A stretch of 64,000 bases of DNA from Sulfurovum sp. UBA4779 (GCA_002403155.1 DHHF01000013.1:1-64000), one strand, 5' to 3'; positions 23,909 to 33,812 are shown, counted from the first letter of the stretch. Notes: a model not told the origin generated them from the sequence alone. Translations and numbers: made by a program.

Positions 23909-24457
23909 TTAATGAGGAACAATTCTGGTAAATTTTGTTCCTTCAAGCGTAAGATTATACATCAGCCCTTTTGAATTAAACACGAAAGCAACAATAGGTT
24001 TTTCGAAACTGATAGAACTTATATCTTTGCCGACACCCCAGTCTGCAACAGCAATGGAACCGTCTACTCCGGCTTCCCATCCGTCGCTTTTGATAAAATT
24101 ATTTAATACTCCCTGGGATACAAAAACGATGATATAAGAGGTTTTTTGTACTCCAAGCTGAAAGCCGACAGATCCCGAAGCGATATTGTAGTAGTATTTT
24201 GATTTGCCATTGACCCTTAGCACCCCTTCTCCATATTCTGCACCTACGACAAAGCCGCCCTTATAGACGCTAGGAAAGACAAGATAACCTTTGGATTGTT
24301 CTAAAAATTTTTGGCCTCCTTTTACTTTTTGGGTAAACTGTCTGATGGCTTCATTGGCTTTGGCATCTATCACGGAAGCCGGTTCTGCCATCCCAACACT
24401 GCTGAATACAACCAATGCCGCCATTGCAACTATCTGTTTGAATCGATTAAATTTCAT
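23909..24457 (-). CDS. YSC84/SYLF domain lipid-binding protein
   Basis: This 182-residue protein has a signal peptide (cleavage near GMA, residue 24) and a SYLF/DUF500 domain with LEQSKGYLVFPSVYKGGFVV and GVLRVNGKSKYYYNIASGSV. The close FVFNSKGLMYNLTLEGTKFTRI is typical of bacterial periplasmic members. SYLF proteins bind membrane lipids, and bacterial ones are often linked to envelope stress. Single-gene leftward unit. Confidence 0.88.
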   Translation of the reverse strand: MKFNRFKQIVAMAALVVFSSVGMAEPASVIDAKANEAIRQFTQKVKGGQKFLEQSKGYLVFPSVYKGGFVVGAEYGEGVLRVNGKSKYYYNIASGSVGFQLGVQKTSYIIVFVSQGVLNNFIKSDGWEAGVDGSIAVADWGVGKDISSISFEKPIVAFVFNSKGLMYNLTLEGTKFTRIVPH

Positions 24458-24560
24458 ACTTTTGCCTTTTTTGATTTATTTTTTTTTATTATAGCAAAAA
24501 ACATTAACGAAGCCTGTGTTGTTTGGGGAAGAAAATAGAACAGAAATAAGTAAATAAAAA

Positions 24561-24577
24561 CAGAAGACTTTCTTCTG
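24561..24577 (-). terminator. Intrinsic terminator of the aspS-adk transcript
   Basis: Read leftward, CAGAAGA and TCTTCTG form a 7-bp stem with a 3-base loop, followed by TTTTTATTT. A second GC-rich stem (24579-24584 with 24589-24594) sits between it and adk. Confidence 0.75.
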
Positions 24578-24612
24578 CCGCGGCTGCTGCCGCGTTTGAA
24601 GAATTTAAAAAA

Positions 24613-25200
24613 TTAAATTTTACTTTGGATAAAAGCATCCATATCGTCAACGATGACCTCAAGCGTTCTTTCTCCGTCAATGACTTTAAGGAGATTTTTC
24701 TCTGTATAGAATCTTTGAATTTCTGCCAACGGATCGGTGTATATTTTCATTCTGTCATAGAAAACTTCTACGCTGTCGTCGCTTCTGACAACTTCAGATT
24801 CTGCAGCACGTCCAAGGATTCTCTCTTTGGCAACCTCTTGGCTGACTCTGACTTCTATAACAGAAGCAAGCGCTATCTCTTGATTGTTTGCAAGAATATC
24901 ATCCAGTGCAGTCATCTGCTCTGTACTTCTTGGATATCCGTCGATAAGCACGACATCTACAGGTGCATTGTTGATTGCGGAGATGATGGTGTCTATAATG
25001 ATATTGAGCGGAACCAAAGCGCCCTTGGAAATAAAACTTTCAATGGTTTTTCCCAGTTCGCTTCCGCTTGCTACTTCTTCTCTGAGCATATCACCGGTAG
25101 AGTAATGTACGATTTTATCCGTATGCCGTTTAGCAATGATGCTGGCATCTGTTGTCTTGCCCGAACCGGGAGCTCCGATGATGAGAAATAGTTTTTTCAT
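24613..25200 (-). CDS. adk: Adenylate kinase
   Basis: This 195-residue enzyme interconverts ATP + AMP and 2 ADP in the cytosol. The P-loop GAPGSGKTT is at residues 9-17. AMP-site features are HYSTGDMLREEV and VDVVLIDGYPRS. The LID part is very short (ILGRAAESEVVRSDDSVEVF), as in Campylobacterota adenylate kinases that lack the zinc-finger LID. The ATG at 25200 has AAAGGA in front; the longer frame is not needed. It follows aspS in one operon with a 65-base gap. Confidence 0.92.
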   Translation of the reverse strand: MKKLFLIIGAPGSGKTTDASIIAKRHTDKIVHYSTGDMLREEVASGSELGKTIESFISKGALVPLNIIIDTIISAINNAPVDVVLIDGYPRSTEQMTALDDILANNQEIALASVIEVRVSQEVAKERILGRAAESEVVRSDDSVEVFYDRMKIYTDPLAEIQRFYTEKNLLKVIDGERTLEVIVDDMDAFIQSKI

Positions 25201-25265
25201 AATATAATCCTTTCTAGTAAAATTGTATCTTTTGTAATTTTGAAACGGAGCCAAAATCGACAGTT

Positions 25266-27017
25266 TTATATGGCTGCCGTTTGTCTCATTCTTAGCCCTA
25301 ACTCTTTGAGCTGTTCATTATCAACAGTACTTGGCGCTTGGGTAAGAAGGCATTGCGCTCTTTGCGTTTTAGGGAATGCGATGACATCTCGGATGCTGTC
25401 CGTACCTGCCATCAGCATGATAAGCCTGTCAAGCCCCACTGCAAATCCGCCGTGAGGAGGTGCGCCGTATTTAAGCGCATCGAGTAAAAAGCCGAATTTT
25501 TCTTGTGCTTCTTCTTCGCTGATGCCTAAGAGTTTAAACACTTCTGATTGTACAGCTTCTTTGTGGATACGGATGGACCCGCCTCCCAGTTCTGTTCCGT
25601 TAAGGACGATATCATAAGCGATGGATTCTATCTCTTCGATATCTTCATAATCAAGCGATTTGGGTTGGGTAAAGGGGTGATGAAGCGCTTTGACTCTTCC
25701 GTCTTCCACTTCGAACATAGGAAAATCAACGACCCATAAGAATTCAAACCTGTCTTTTGGAATGATTTGCATCGTTTCTGCAAGATAGATACGGAAACGG
25801 CCCATATAGTCAAGCACCAATTTTTTTTCGCCTGCACCGAAAAATACGGCATCTCCTACTTCAAGCTCGCATCTGTCTATAATGGCCTGGAGGTCTGTTG
25901 GAGTAAAAAACTTGGCAAGAGGCCCCTTGAGCCCGTCCTCTTTCATTTGGAAATAGCCAAGGCCTTGTGCGCCGAATTTGCGTACATAATCTTCAAACCC
26001 TTTCATTTGGCGTTTAGAAAAGATAGTGTCTCCATTGGGTACTTTAAGTGCTTTGATGCGGTTTTTCTTCGGCATTTTGGCAATATTTGAGAAAATTTCA
26101 TTATCGCATCTTTCAAAGATGTCGATCACATCGACCATGGCCAAATCATAACGCATATCCGGTTTGTCCGAACCGTATTTTTCCATTGCTTCGTTGTGGG
26201 TGATGCGTTTAAAAGTGCTTGGGATTTCAAAACCGCATTTTGTAAAAATGTTATAGAGTAATTTTTCTGCTACCTGAATGACATCTTCTTGGCCGCAGAA
26301 ACTCATTTCAACGTCTATTTGCGTAAATTCCGGCTGTCTGTCGGCGCGAAGATCTTCATCGCGAAAACATTTGGCTATTTGAAAATATCTATCGAATCCC
26401 CCCACCATCAAAAGCTGCTTGAAGAGCTGCGGAGATTGAGGAAGGGCATAAAATTCTCCATGATGTACGCGGCTTGGCACAAGATAGTCTCTTGCTCCTT
26501 CAGGGGTTGATTTGGTAAGAATAGGGGTTTCAACTTCCAAAAATCCTAATTCGTCAAGTGTGTTTCTGGCTGCTATCGTTGCTTTGGATCTGAGTTTAAA
26601 AATATTGTAAGAGCGTTGGCTTCTTAGTTCCAAATAGCGGTGTTTGAGACGAATCTCTTCGTTTACCTTCTGATCGCCGATTTCAAAAGGCATAGGTTTT
26701 GAGCGGTTTTCAATAGTAAGTTTTTCTACAACCATTTCCACTTTGCCGGTTTTGAGATTCGGATTTTCCAATCCCTCTCCCCTGGGCCTTATGGTACCTG
26801 TGGCGATAAGCACAAATTGATCTCTGACATCTTCGGCAATTTTGTGGGCTGCAGCATTGTCTGCCGGGTCGCAAACAAGCTGAAGTACTTCGTCCGTATC
26901 GCGAAGGTCTATAAAAATGACCCCGCCATGGTCTCTTCGGCTAGATACCCAGCCGGCCACGGTGACTACTTCACCATTATGTTGTTCATTAATCTGGGCA
27001 CAATAATGTGTTCTCAC
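25266..27017 (-). CDS. aspS: Aspartyl-tRNA synthetase
   Basis: This 583-residue class II synthetase has an OB-fold anticodon domain (1-~105, GWVSSRRDHGGVIFIDLRD). Motif 2 is in FRDEDLRADRQPEFTQIDVE, followed by a bacterial GAD insert (~290-400), and motif 3 reads GGFAVGLDRLIML. In this phylum the enzyme is often non-discriminating and also charges tRNA-Asn for the GatCAB route; no GatCAB genes are in view, so this is background. Start codon GTG with GAGGA upstream. Confidence 0.97.
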   Translation of the reverse strand: MRTHYCAQINEQHNGEVVTVAGWVSSRRDHGGVIFIDLRDTDEVLQLVCDPADNAAAHKIAEDVRDQFVLIATGTIRPRGEGLENPNLKTGKVEMVVEKLTIENRSKPMPFEIGDQKVNEEIRLKHRYLELRSQRSYNIFKLRSKATIAARNTLDELGFLEVETPILTKSTPEGARDYLVPSRVHHGEFYALPQSPQLFKQLLMVGGFDRYFQIAKCFRDEDLRADRQPEFTQIDVEMSFCGQEDVIQVAEKLLYNIFTKCGFEIPSTFKRITHNEAMEKYGSDKPDMRYDLAMVDVIDIFERCDNEIFSNIAKMPKKNRIKALKVPNGDTIFSKRQMKGFEDYVRKFGAQGLGYFQMKEDGLKGPLAKFFTPTDLQAIIDRCELEVGDAVFFGAGEKKLVLDYMGRFRIYLAETMQIIPKDRFEFLWVVDFPMFEVEDGRVKALHHPFTQPKSLDYEDIEEIESIAYDIVLNGTELGGGSIRIHKEAVQSEVFKLLGISEEEAQEKFGFLLDALKYGAPPHGGFAVGLDRLIMLMAGTDSIRDVIAFPKTQRAQCLLTQAPSTVDNEQLKELGLRMRQTAAI

Positions 27018-27140
27018 GAAAAATCCTCTAACTGTAAGTTTGGTGCGATTATATCGAATAGTTGTTTAGATACAAATTCGGATATTGTTAAAATAATAGT
27101 GACAACAAAAGATAGGAAAAACAAATTTTAAAGTACATTT

Positions 27141-28055
27141 ATGTTACGCTATAAAATAACGAATGAAATAAAGTATACGAAGCAGGCTATCTTGAAAATA
27201 CTAGAACAGATAAAAACCGCGGGATTTGTCTTGAAACCGAAAGCCCCGCACATCAAACCGCTTTATGAGCAGATCAAAAAACAATTTGAATCAAGAGGCA
27301 TTGAGGTTTTGATCGCAGAAAGATCGGCAAAAATGATAGGCGAAAAAGGACTTCCCTTTGAGATGATTTGCCAAAAAGCAGATTTTTTGGTTTCATTGGG
27401 GGGAGACGGTACCTTGCTTTCTTTGGTGCGGCGCAGTTACGGATACCATAAGCCGGTGATGGGGATTAATGCAGGGCGTTTGGGTTTTCTAGCCGATATT
27501 ACCATCGATGAGGTCGATGATTTTTTGACCAAAATGCAGCATGGCGATTACCGCATCGATGAGAGGATGATGATAGAGGGATATATCAAAACAGACAAAA
27601 AAGTAAAAAGCTTTTATGCGTTTAATGATGTTGTCATTACCCGCCCTACAATCTCTAAAATGGTAAAAATCGATGCTTCGATTGATGGCGATTGGTTTAA
27701 TACGTATCGGGGTGACGGGCTCATTATCTCCACGCCCACAGGTTCTACAGCATACAATCTTGCTGCGGGAGGGCCGGTAATGTATCCGTTGACCAAAGCA
27801 TTTATCCTGACACCCATATGTGCACATTCTTTGCGTCAAAGGCCGTTGGTGATGCCGGCAGATTTTACGATCGAGCTTACTTCAGCCGAAGATAGAGTCG
27901 TTGCAATGATAGACGGGCAGGATGCTTATGAAATGCAGCCCGGGGATGTATTGGTGATCGAAGGTGCAAAAATAGGAGCCAAGCTTTTGCACAGAAAAGA
28001 GAGAAGCTATTTTGGCGTACTTCGCGAAAAACTTTTATGGGGAGATAAAAGTTGA
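27141..28055 (+). CDS. nadK: NAD kinase
   Basis: This 304-residue cytosolic enzyme phosphorylates NAD to NADP. It has LVSLGGDGTLLSLVR (GGDGT), GINAGRLGFLADI, and the NAD-binding NDVVITRP and STPTGSTAYNLAAGGP, all classic. The stop overlaps the TTG of recN, giving a nadK-recN pair, a common arrangement in bacteria. The upstream 123 bases to divergent aspS hold both promoters. Confidence 0.96.
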   Translation: MLRYKITNEIKYTKQAILKILEQIKTAGFVLKPKAPHIKPLYEQIKKQFESRGIEVLIAERSAKMIGEKGLPFEMICQKADFLVSLGGDGTLLSLVRRSYGYHKPVMGINAGRLGFLADITIDEVDDFLTKMQHGDYRIDERMMIEGYIKTDKKVKSFYAFNDVVITRPTISKMVKIDASIDGDWFNTYRGDGLIISTPTGSTAYNLAAGGPVMYPLTKAFILTPICAHSLRQRPLVMPADFTIELTSAEDRVVAMIDGQDAYEMQPGDVLVIEGAKIGAKLLHRKERSYFGVLREKLLWGDKS

Positions 28056-29584
28056 TTAAGAGATTGTATCTGCGTGAACTTGTAGGGTTTAAGGAGGTAG
28101 AACTGGAATTTGAACAGGGGCTGGTGGTTTTAACCGGGCCTAGCGGGGCAGGCAAGTCCGTGCTGATCTCTTCGATACTTTCTTGTTTCGGATATAACAG
28201 CCTAAACAATGCGCTGCTCTGCGAAGTAACCTTGCAAAAGCCGACACCATTGGCAAGCGAGCTCTATACGTTTGAAGAGGAAATAACGCTTAAAATGCTC
28301 AAAAAAGACAAAATCCGATCGTATCTTGACGGGCAAAGCATCTCAAAAAAAACATTGGGCGAACTTTTTTCTCCCTATGTCAAATATTTGAGCGTACGGG
28401 ACAAAGGCGGTTTTGAATCGGCTGCATTGTTAGAGTTGATAGACGGCAGTTTGATGCATAAGGATCCTGTTTTTAAGCAACTGTTTCAGGAATATCAACA
28501 GCGCTATATAAAGTATAAGCGCAAAGCCGAGCAGCTTAAAAAAATAAAAGAGGATGAAGCAAAGCTTGCCGAGCTTATCGAATTTGCTACGTACGAAATC
28601 GATAAAATAGAACGGATCAATCCTCGTACAGAGGAAGAAGAGGAGCTGATAAAAATCAAGCAGCAGCTTTCGCGTATCGATAAAATCAAAGAGGCGCTGC
28701 AAAATGCCGGCAAAATGTTTGCCTACGAGACACAGGTGGAGGAAGTGTATCGTTTGCTGGACAAGGATCTCTCTTTTTTTTCCGATGCAATGAATCAATT
28801 GAGAGCTGATTTTGAAGAAGCCGAAACTTTGGCCGATGCGCTTGAAGAGGTGAATGTAGAAGAGATTTTGGATAGATTGGGAGATTTTACTATGCTTAAA
28901 AATCGCTACGGGTCTATCCAAAATGCTTTACAGTACAAAGAACAAAAAAAAGCGGAGCTTGAAGGGTATCGCAATATCGAACAAAACAAAACAGACCTGG
29001 AATCTTTTTTGGAAAGCGAATTTGCTGCACTGAGTGCAATAGCAGAGCAAATTTCGGCATTGCGGCAAAAAGAGGCGAAAAGCCTTGAAAATGTTTTAGA
29101 GACTTATCTGATGGCATTGAAACTTCCGTCTGTCGGTTTTGTTTTTGAACAAGCTTCTTTGCAAGAGAAAGGAATAAACCGGGTCGATATCATGCTTGGC
29201 AGCTCAAAAACAGCGACGCTAAGCGGAGGGGAGTTTAACCGTATGCGTTTGGCACTGATGGCAGCAGCGATGGATGAAAGCAAGCAAGCACAAGGAGTTT
29301 TGATCCTGGATGAAATAGATGCCAATGTCAGCGGAGATGAATCGATCGCTATTGCACAGATGATCGCAAAGCTCTCTAAAGCCTACCAGATATTTGCCAT
29401 TTCCCATCAGCCTCACCTTTCTGCTCAGGCAATACAGCATATTTTAGTTGCAAAAGAAGGAGCAAAAAGCCAAGTAAAAGAACTTGATGAAGAGGAAAGA
29501 ATACAAGAAATCGCCCGTATCGTCGGAGGCGAAAACCCCACCCCTCAAGCGCTTGCTTTTGCAGGAAAATTGAGAAATCGCTAG
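28052..29584 (+). CDS. recN: DNA repair ATPase RecN
   Basis: This 510-residue SMC-like protein has Walker A GPSGAGKS near residue 33. Central coiled coils (~150-350) are rich in Lys/Glu. The ABC signature is LSGGEFNRMRLALM, followed by Walker B GVLILDEIDANVSGDES. RecN holds DNA ends near double-strand breaks. It is somewhat shorter than E. coli RecN (553), normal for this phylum. TTG start overlaps nadK by 4 bases with GGGGAG upstream. Confidence 0.93.
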   Translation: MIKRLYLRELVGFKEVELEFEQGLVVLTGPSGAGKSVLISSILSCFGYNSLNNALLCEVTLQKPTPLASELYTFEEEITLKMLKKDKIRSYLDGQSISKKTLGELFSPYVKYLSVRDKGGFESAALLELIDGSLMHKDPVFKQLFQEYQQRYIKYKRKAEQLKKIKEDEAKLAELIEFATYEIDKIERINPRTEEEEELIKIKQQLSRIDKIKEALQNAGKMFAYETQVEEVYRLLDKDLSFFSDAMNQLRADFEEAETLADALEEVNVEEILDRLGDFTMLKNRYGSIQNALQYKEQKKAELEGYRNIEQNKTDLESFLESEFAALSAIAEQISALRQKEAKSLENVLETYLMALKLPSVGFVFEQASLQEKGINRVDIMLGSSKTATLSGGEFNRMRLALMAAAMDESKQAQGVLILDEIDANVSGDESIAIAQMIAKLSKAYQIFAISHQPHLSAQAIQHILVAKEGAKSQVKELDEEERIQEIARIVGGENPTPQALAFAGKLRNR

Positions 29585-30075
29585 AGGTACTGTTTTTTGA
29601 GCGCATCCAAATAGTAGTTTAAATGTATAAAGTAAGTGTTGATCACAGAAATATCTTCTCCGTGCTTAAGATAGGTATTGTAGTCTATCAGCAGCGCCGA
29701 AACCCCTCCTTCTCCGATACTGGATGCCGATCCTTTGAGGCTATGGGTTAACCGTTCGGCTTGATGAAAATCGGCTGTTTGTATCGCTGTTTTTATAAGG
29801 GGTATTTGTGTTTCTATCTGAAGGATTAATTCGTTGACAAATTCCCTGGCCTCTTCTTGCGACAAACCCAGTGCAAGAAGGCGGGCATAATCAAAAGGGG
29901 GATAGTTTAATTGGGGGGAAAAAGTATCGGATGCGGCAGTTGAATTTTTTTGTCGGGTGTGTTGGAGAGATGTTGTTTTTTGGTTTTTTTGATAGGTTTT
30001 TGTGTTTTTATATTTTGTATAGAGGTAAATAAAAATAAGAAATGCAACAAAAAGCAAGACGATATAAAAAAACAT
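29581..30075 (-). CDS. Membrane-anchored Hpt (histidine phosphotransfer) domain protein
   Basis: This 164-residue protein has an N-terminal transmembrane helix (residues 3-20), a polar linker (~21-60), and a C-terminal Hpt four-helix bundle with the phospho-acceptor motif HSLKGSASSIG (His111). Hpt proteins relay phosphate between receiver domains. No histidine kinase or response regulator is adjacent, so the partners are elsewhere. Its stop overlaps the recN stop region (convergent). Confidence 0.85.
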   Translation of the reverse strand: MFFYIVLLFVAFLIFIYLYTKYKNTKTYQKNQKTTSLQHTRQKNSTAASDTFSPQLNYPPFDYARLLALGLSQEEAREFVNELILQIETQIPLIKTAIQTADFHQAERLTHSLKGSASSIGEGGVSALLIDYNTYLKHGEDISVINTYFIHLNYYLDALKKQYL

Positions 30076-30157
30076 CCAATCTCCCTTTTTTAGGAAAACT
30101 ATATCTTTTTTCAGTTTAGAATAAGGTTCATTGGGCGCAAAAAAACAGCAAATTGGC

Positions 30158-30163
30158 TATAAT
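30158..30163 (+). promoter_or_regulatory. -10 box for tatD-mltD
   Basis: TATAAT in TTGGCTATAATGCAATTT lies 24 bases before the tatD ATG and shares its context with the pqiA promoter. Confidence 0.6.
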
Positions 30164-30187
30164 GCAATTTAAAAAAACGGGCCGAAA

Positions 30188-30958
30188 ATGATAATAGACA
30201 CCCATTGCCATTTGGACGATATACGATATGCAGAAGATCTTGAAGCGGTTTTAAAACGCGCAAAAGAACAAGGCGTTGAAAAATACATTATTCCGGGTGC
30301 AGATCCCCAAACGCTAAGCCGAGCCGTTGAGATTGCCGAGATATATGAAAATGTTTACTTTGCCGTCGGTGTCCACCCCTATGATGCAATGCATTACGAC
30401 AGAAGCAAACTTGAGCCTTTTGCAGCACATCCAAAATGTGTGGCCATCGGCGAATGCGGATTGGATTATTTTAGATTGCCCGACGATCCAAACGAGAGAG
30501 AAGCATATAAAACGATGCAAAAAGAGGTATTTATAGATCAGATAGCGTGGGCTAAAGCGCTAAAAAAGCCTTTGATCGTACATATCAGGAAAGCAAGTGA
30601 GGATAGTTTGACACTGCTGGAAATGTATGCCGGCAAAGAGGGCGGGGTGCTTCACTGCTATAATGCGGACGAACAGCTTTTAAAACTTGCCAAAAGAAAT
30701 TTCTATTTTGGGATCGGCGGCGTTTTGACGTTTCAAAATGCACGCAAACTGATTGAAGTGTATCCGAAAATACCCAAAGAAAGGCTGCTGATAGAAACCG
30801 ATGCGCCTTATCTTACCCCTCATCCGCATAGAGGCGAAAGAAACGAACCCGCTTATTGCGTGTATATAGCAGAAAAAATGTCTTCGCTTAACGGCCTTCC
30901 AACAGAAGAGATAGAGGCAATGACTACGCAAAATGCCTATAATCTTTTTGGTATTTAA
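30188..30958 (+). CDS. tatD: TatD family metal-dependent DNase
   Basis: This 256-residue TIM-barrel hydrolase has the metal ligands in DTHCHLDD (residues 4-11), AIGECGLDYF, PLIVHIRKA, VLHCYN and LLIETDAPYLTP. TatD/YcfH family members are 3'-5' DNases or D-aminoacyl-type hydrolases; the exact substrate is not shown by sequence. It is the first gene of a unit with mltD, 3 bases apart. Confidence 0.93.
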   Translation: MIIDTHCHLDDIRYAEDLEAVLKRAKEQGVEKYIIPGADPQTLSRAVEIAEIYENVYFAVGVHPYDAMHYDRSKLEPFAAHPKCVAIGECGLDYFRLPDDPNEREAYKTMQKEVFIDQIAWAKALKKPLIVHIRKASEDSLTLLEMYAGKEGGVLHCYNADEQLLKLAKRNFYFGIGGVLTFQNARKLIEVYPKIPKERLLIETDAPYLTPHPHRGERNEPAYCVYIAEKMSSLNGLPTEEIEAMTTQNAYNLFGI

Positions 30959-30961
30959 GAG

Positions 30962-32053
30962 ATGGCAATCAAAAAGCATATCGGCAAAACCATTCTGCTT
31001 GCAGCAGTGTTCCCTCTGTTTGCTTTTGCCTTTTCCGTTGCCGATAAATATCCAAGCTATACCTACGTGTTTTCTGAATTTGGGGTGGAGCGATCCTATG
31101 TTGAGGATGAGGATTTTGTGCGTTTTGTTGTTCTCCATGAAAAACAGATCAAAAGATTTTACCGACATGCCTTCCAAAACGGAAAAAACCTTTTGCCGAT
31201 GATGCGGGGATATTTGCTTGAAGACGGGCTATCGGATCTTTTTGTATATCTTTCCATGGTAGAATCGGGTTTTTCTTCCTCTGCAATATCTTCTAAAAAT
31301 GCAGCCGGATTGTGGCAATTTATCCCTATGACGGCAAAACAGTATGATCTTGAAGTGCATCGGGATTTTGATGAAAGATATGATCCGGTCAGTTCCACAA
31401 ATGCGGCCATCGCCTATTTGCAGGAACTTCATCAACGGTTTGGAAAGTGGTACCTGGCTGCATTGGCATATAATTGCGGCGAGGGGAGATTGGCCGATGC
31501 GATCCGAAGGGCGGGCAGCGATGCTTTGCCTGTTTTGCTTGATGCAGGAGAGAAGTATCTTCCTTTGGAGACAAGAGAGTATATCCAAAAGATTCTTCTT
31601 GCTGCGATGATCGGGGAGGGGCTGGCTATGGAATTTTCTTCGGCAGATGAGGATTTGTTTGAAGTTGAGGTGCAAGGAGGTATGCAGTTTGGCAGATTGG
31701 CAAAGCTTCTTGAAATGGATCAAAATGAGCTGCTTAAATTAAATCCTCAGTTTAAAAAAGGTGTCGTTCCTTCCGATAAATTCAGCTATCGGGTAACGAT
31801 CCCTGAAGAAAAAATGATCCTTTTTTATCTTCGCTGCGAGCCGCCCGAAAAAACAATACCCATCAAGCCTTTTATGCTCTCTCACACTGTTGTTTTGGGT
31901 GAAACACTCGAAGCGATTGCCGAAAAATACGAAACGGCCGCCGAAGAGATCAAGATTGTCAACCGTCTTAGCGAAGAGTATCTGTCGGTTGGCCAGTTTT
32001 TGGTCATACCGGTAACACATAAAGTATTTGCGTCTTATTCTCATAAAGAGTAA
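30962..32053 (+). CDS. mltD: Membrane-bound lytic transglycosylase D-like (SLT + LysM)
   Basis: This 363-residue periplasmic enzyme cleaves peptidoglycan glycan strands. A signal peptide covers 1-~24. The SLT domain (~85-205) has catalytic Glu101 in SMVESGFSSSAIS, followed by AAGLWQFIPMTAKQY and ALAYNCGEGRL. A C-terminal LysM (~308-352) starts SHTVVLGETLEAIAEKY. In related genomes mltD is usually followed by rlpA; here rlpA is 10.5 kb further on. Confidence 0.92.
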   Translation: MAIKKHIGKTILLAAVFPLFAFAFSVADKYPSYTYVFSEFGVERSYVEDEDFVRFVVLHEKQIKRFYRHAFQNGKNLLPMMRGYLLEDGLSDLFVYLSMVESGFSSSAISSKNAAGLWQFIPMTAKQYDLEVHRDFDERYDPVSSTNAAIAYLQELHQRFGKWYLAALAYNCGEGRLADAIRRAGSDALPVLLDAGEKYLPLETREYIQKILLAAMIGEGLAMEFSSADEDLFEVEVQGGMQFGRLAKLLEMDQNELLKLNPQFKKGVVPSDKFSYRVTIPEEKMILFYLRCEPPEKTIPIKPFMLSHTVVLGETLEAIAEKYETAAEEIKIVNRLSEEYLSVGQFLVIPVTHKVFASYSHKE

Positions 32054-32058
32054 ATTTT

Positions 32059-33681
32059 TTACTCCTTAATCGCAGTTTTTTTATGCTCCAGGCGGTCATA
32101 CAGCTCCAATAGATTGAGATAGTCCTGATGCAACGCTGTATCGATGAGAAATGCTTCTTTTTTGAGTATGTTTTGGGCTTTTTCAACTTTTTGAGGCGTG
32201 AAGACGGCAAACAGTGCTTCTTTGTACTCTTCAAAAGCAAAACCTTCATTTTCCATCCGAATCAATTCTGCAACGATATGCCCCATCTTATCAGACCCAA
32301 ATTCAAGCAGTATCAGCGCATTTTCCGTATATCCCGCCGACAGATATATCTGGGCTTTGAATTGTGCCAATGTAAAATCGTTTTTAAAAATGACTCCGAT
32401 ATAATTTCCCATTCCCAAGGATTCGTCCAACGGCTCGATCATGTCGAGTATCTCTTCGGGGTCGTACCGCATAAAATGCAATACCATGTCACGGATCTGT
32501 TTGCCGGTGTTATTATTGTTATAGACAAGATCCTCTTTGGGATAAATCTCCGATAACCCCGGAACTATAATCTGGCAGGAATAAAATCCAAGATAGTCAT
32601 ATTCCCTAAGATACATCTCTTTGTTGATCGAGTGCAAAATACCGACAAGATACTCCAGCTCATCGTGCGTATCGGCGCCCTTGTATATCCATGAAGTGTA
32701 AGCAAAGCTTTTGCGGGAACTTAAAAAACCAAACCCGAGCTTGCCGTTTGAGTCTATAAAATGCGATTCGAGATTGAAGTTGTCTGCCACAAGGCTCATG
32801 TCAAACGTCGGCGTTTCAAACGTATCAAGATTGTCAAGCCCTCGGCCTTGCATCAGCTCCGTCATCGTTCTCTCAAGCGATACCTCCAAAATAGGATGCG
32901 CACCAAAAGCGACAAACAGGGTACCGTTTTTTGGATTGATAAGAGAGATAGCCGTGACGGGATATTGCCCTTCCAATGATGCATCCAGCACCTCTACAAT
33001 GTAACCCGAATCCCTCAGCGCTTTTACATCATGATATACTTTGCCAAAAGCGCGTAAAATTTCATCAGGATAGGCAGGGAGCGCATAGCCTTTTTTGATG
33101 ATTTCCAGTTTGACATACCGTTCAAAAATTTCGCTAAGCGCCTGAACTTGGGCTTCCTGCGGAGTATTTCCGGCTGCAAGGCCGTTGCTTGCATAAAGAT
33201 TGTTAAGGAGATTAAGAGGGAAATAGACGGATTCTTTCGTTAAATCGCTGACGAAAGGCAATGAAACAATTTTGTCTTGATAATCGCTGTTGAAATCGAT
33301 AAGGTCTTCTTCGCTAAGTTCATCATCCGGATCATAGACCTGGCGCAAGGCGTCATTGAGGTAGTTTCCGCCAAGATCAAATGCAACTTCATCCGGGTAG
33401 TATGTGCGGTGCGGCAGATAAAAATCTGCAAAAAAATGATTGGTCTGCAGCCGTTCGATATACTCTCCCAATGCGCTGGCCATCGATGCTTCGGAACATA
33501 TCCCTTTTCCGTTCGAGTAGATGTGCTTTGGGGCTTCCGCAGAAGCGAGGTTGACCGAATAGCAATTTTCAAGCGGATGTTTTTCTTCGGAAAAAATGAT
33601 GCTGCATCCTGCATCTGCCAGGACAGCTTTCATTTTTGCTATCGATTCTTCCAGGGGTGCGTTTTTGGATAAAAGATTCAT
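32059..33681 (-). CDS. ycaO: YcaO-type ATP-dependent cyclodehydratase-family protein
   Basis: This 540-residue protein resembles E. coli YcaO: NGKGICSEASMASALGEYIE near residue 60, then LQTNHFFADF, SEIFERYVKLEIIKKGYAL, and a C-terminal TPR-like part. YcaO enzymes phosphorylate peptide backbone amides with ATP. The E. coli member is linked to beta-methylthiolation of ribosomal protein S12 with RimO. No peptide precursor or dehydrogenase gene lies beside it, which argues against a RiPP cluster. The ATG at 33681 fits the family start; a longer frame runs into the promoter. Convergent with mltD. Confidence 0.88.
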   Translation of the reverse strand: MNLLSKNAPLEESIAKMKAVLADAGCSIIFSEEKHPLENCYSVNLASAEAPKHIYSNGKGICSEASMASALGEYIERLQTNHFFADFYLPHRTYYPDEVAFDLGGNYLNDALRQVYDPDDELSEEDLIDFNSDYQDKIVSLPFVSDLTKESVYFPLNLLNNLYASNGLAAGNTPQEAQVQALSEIFERYVKLEIIKKGYALPAYPDEILRAFGKVYHDVKALRDSGYIVEVLDASLEGQYPVTAISLINPKNGTLFVAFGAHPILEVSLERTMTELMQGRGLDNLDTFETPTFDMSLVADNFNLESHFIDSNGKLGFGFLSSRKSFAYTSWIYKGADTHDELEYLVGILHSINKEMYLREYDYLGFYSCQIIVPGLSEIYPKEDLVYNNNNTGKQIRDMVLHFMRYDPEEILDMIEPLDESLGMGNYIGVIFKNDFTLAQFKAQIYLSAGYTENALILLEFGSDKMGHIVAELIRMENEGFAFEEYKEALFAVFTPQKVEKAQNILKKEAFLIDTALHQDYLNLLELYDRLEHKKTAIKE

Positions 33682-33812
33682 GGGTATATTTCTTTTTTTA
33701 AATTTAATTGCAGAGTATAGCCGAAAATAGCCAAAACTTTTTGGATGAAAGCCAAGAACGCAATATCTTCCCAAAGTATTGCATCAGCGTATGAAATTTA
33801 TTTCTTACGTGA

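Noticed and set aside
32059..33681. YcaO as the core of a RiPP (thiazole/oxazole or thioamide) cluster
   Set aside because: No small precursor, TfuA, E1-like or dehydrogenase gene is adjacent, and the sequence resembles the housekeeping E. coli YcaO type.
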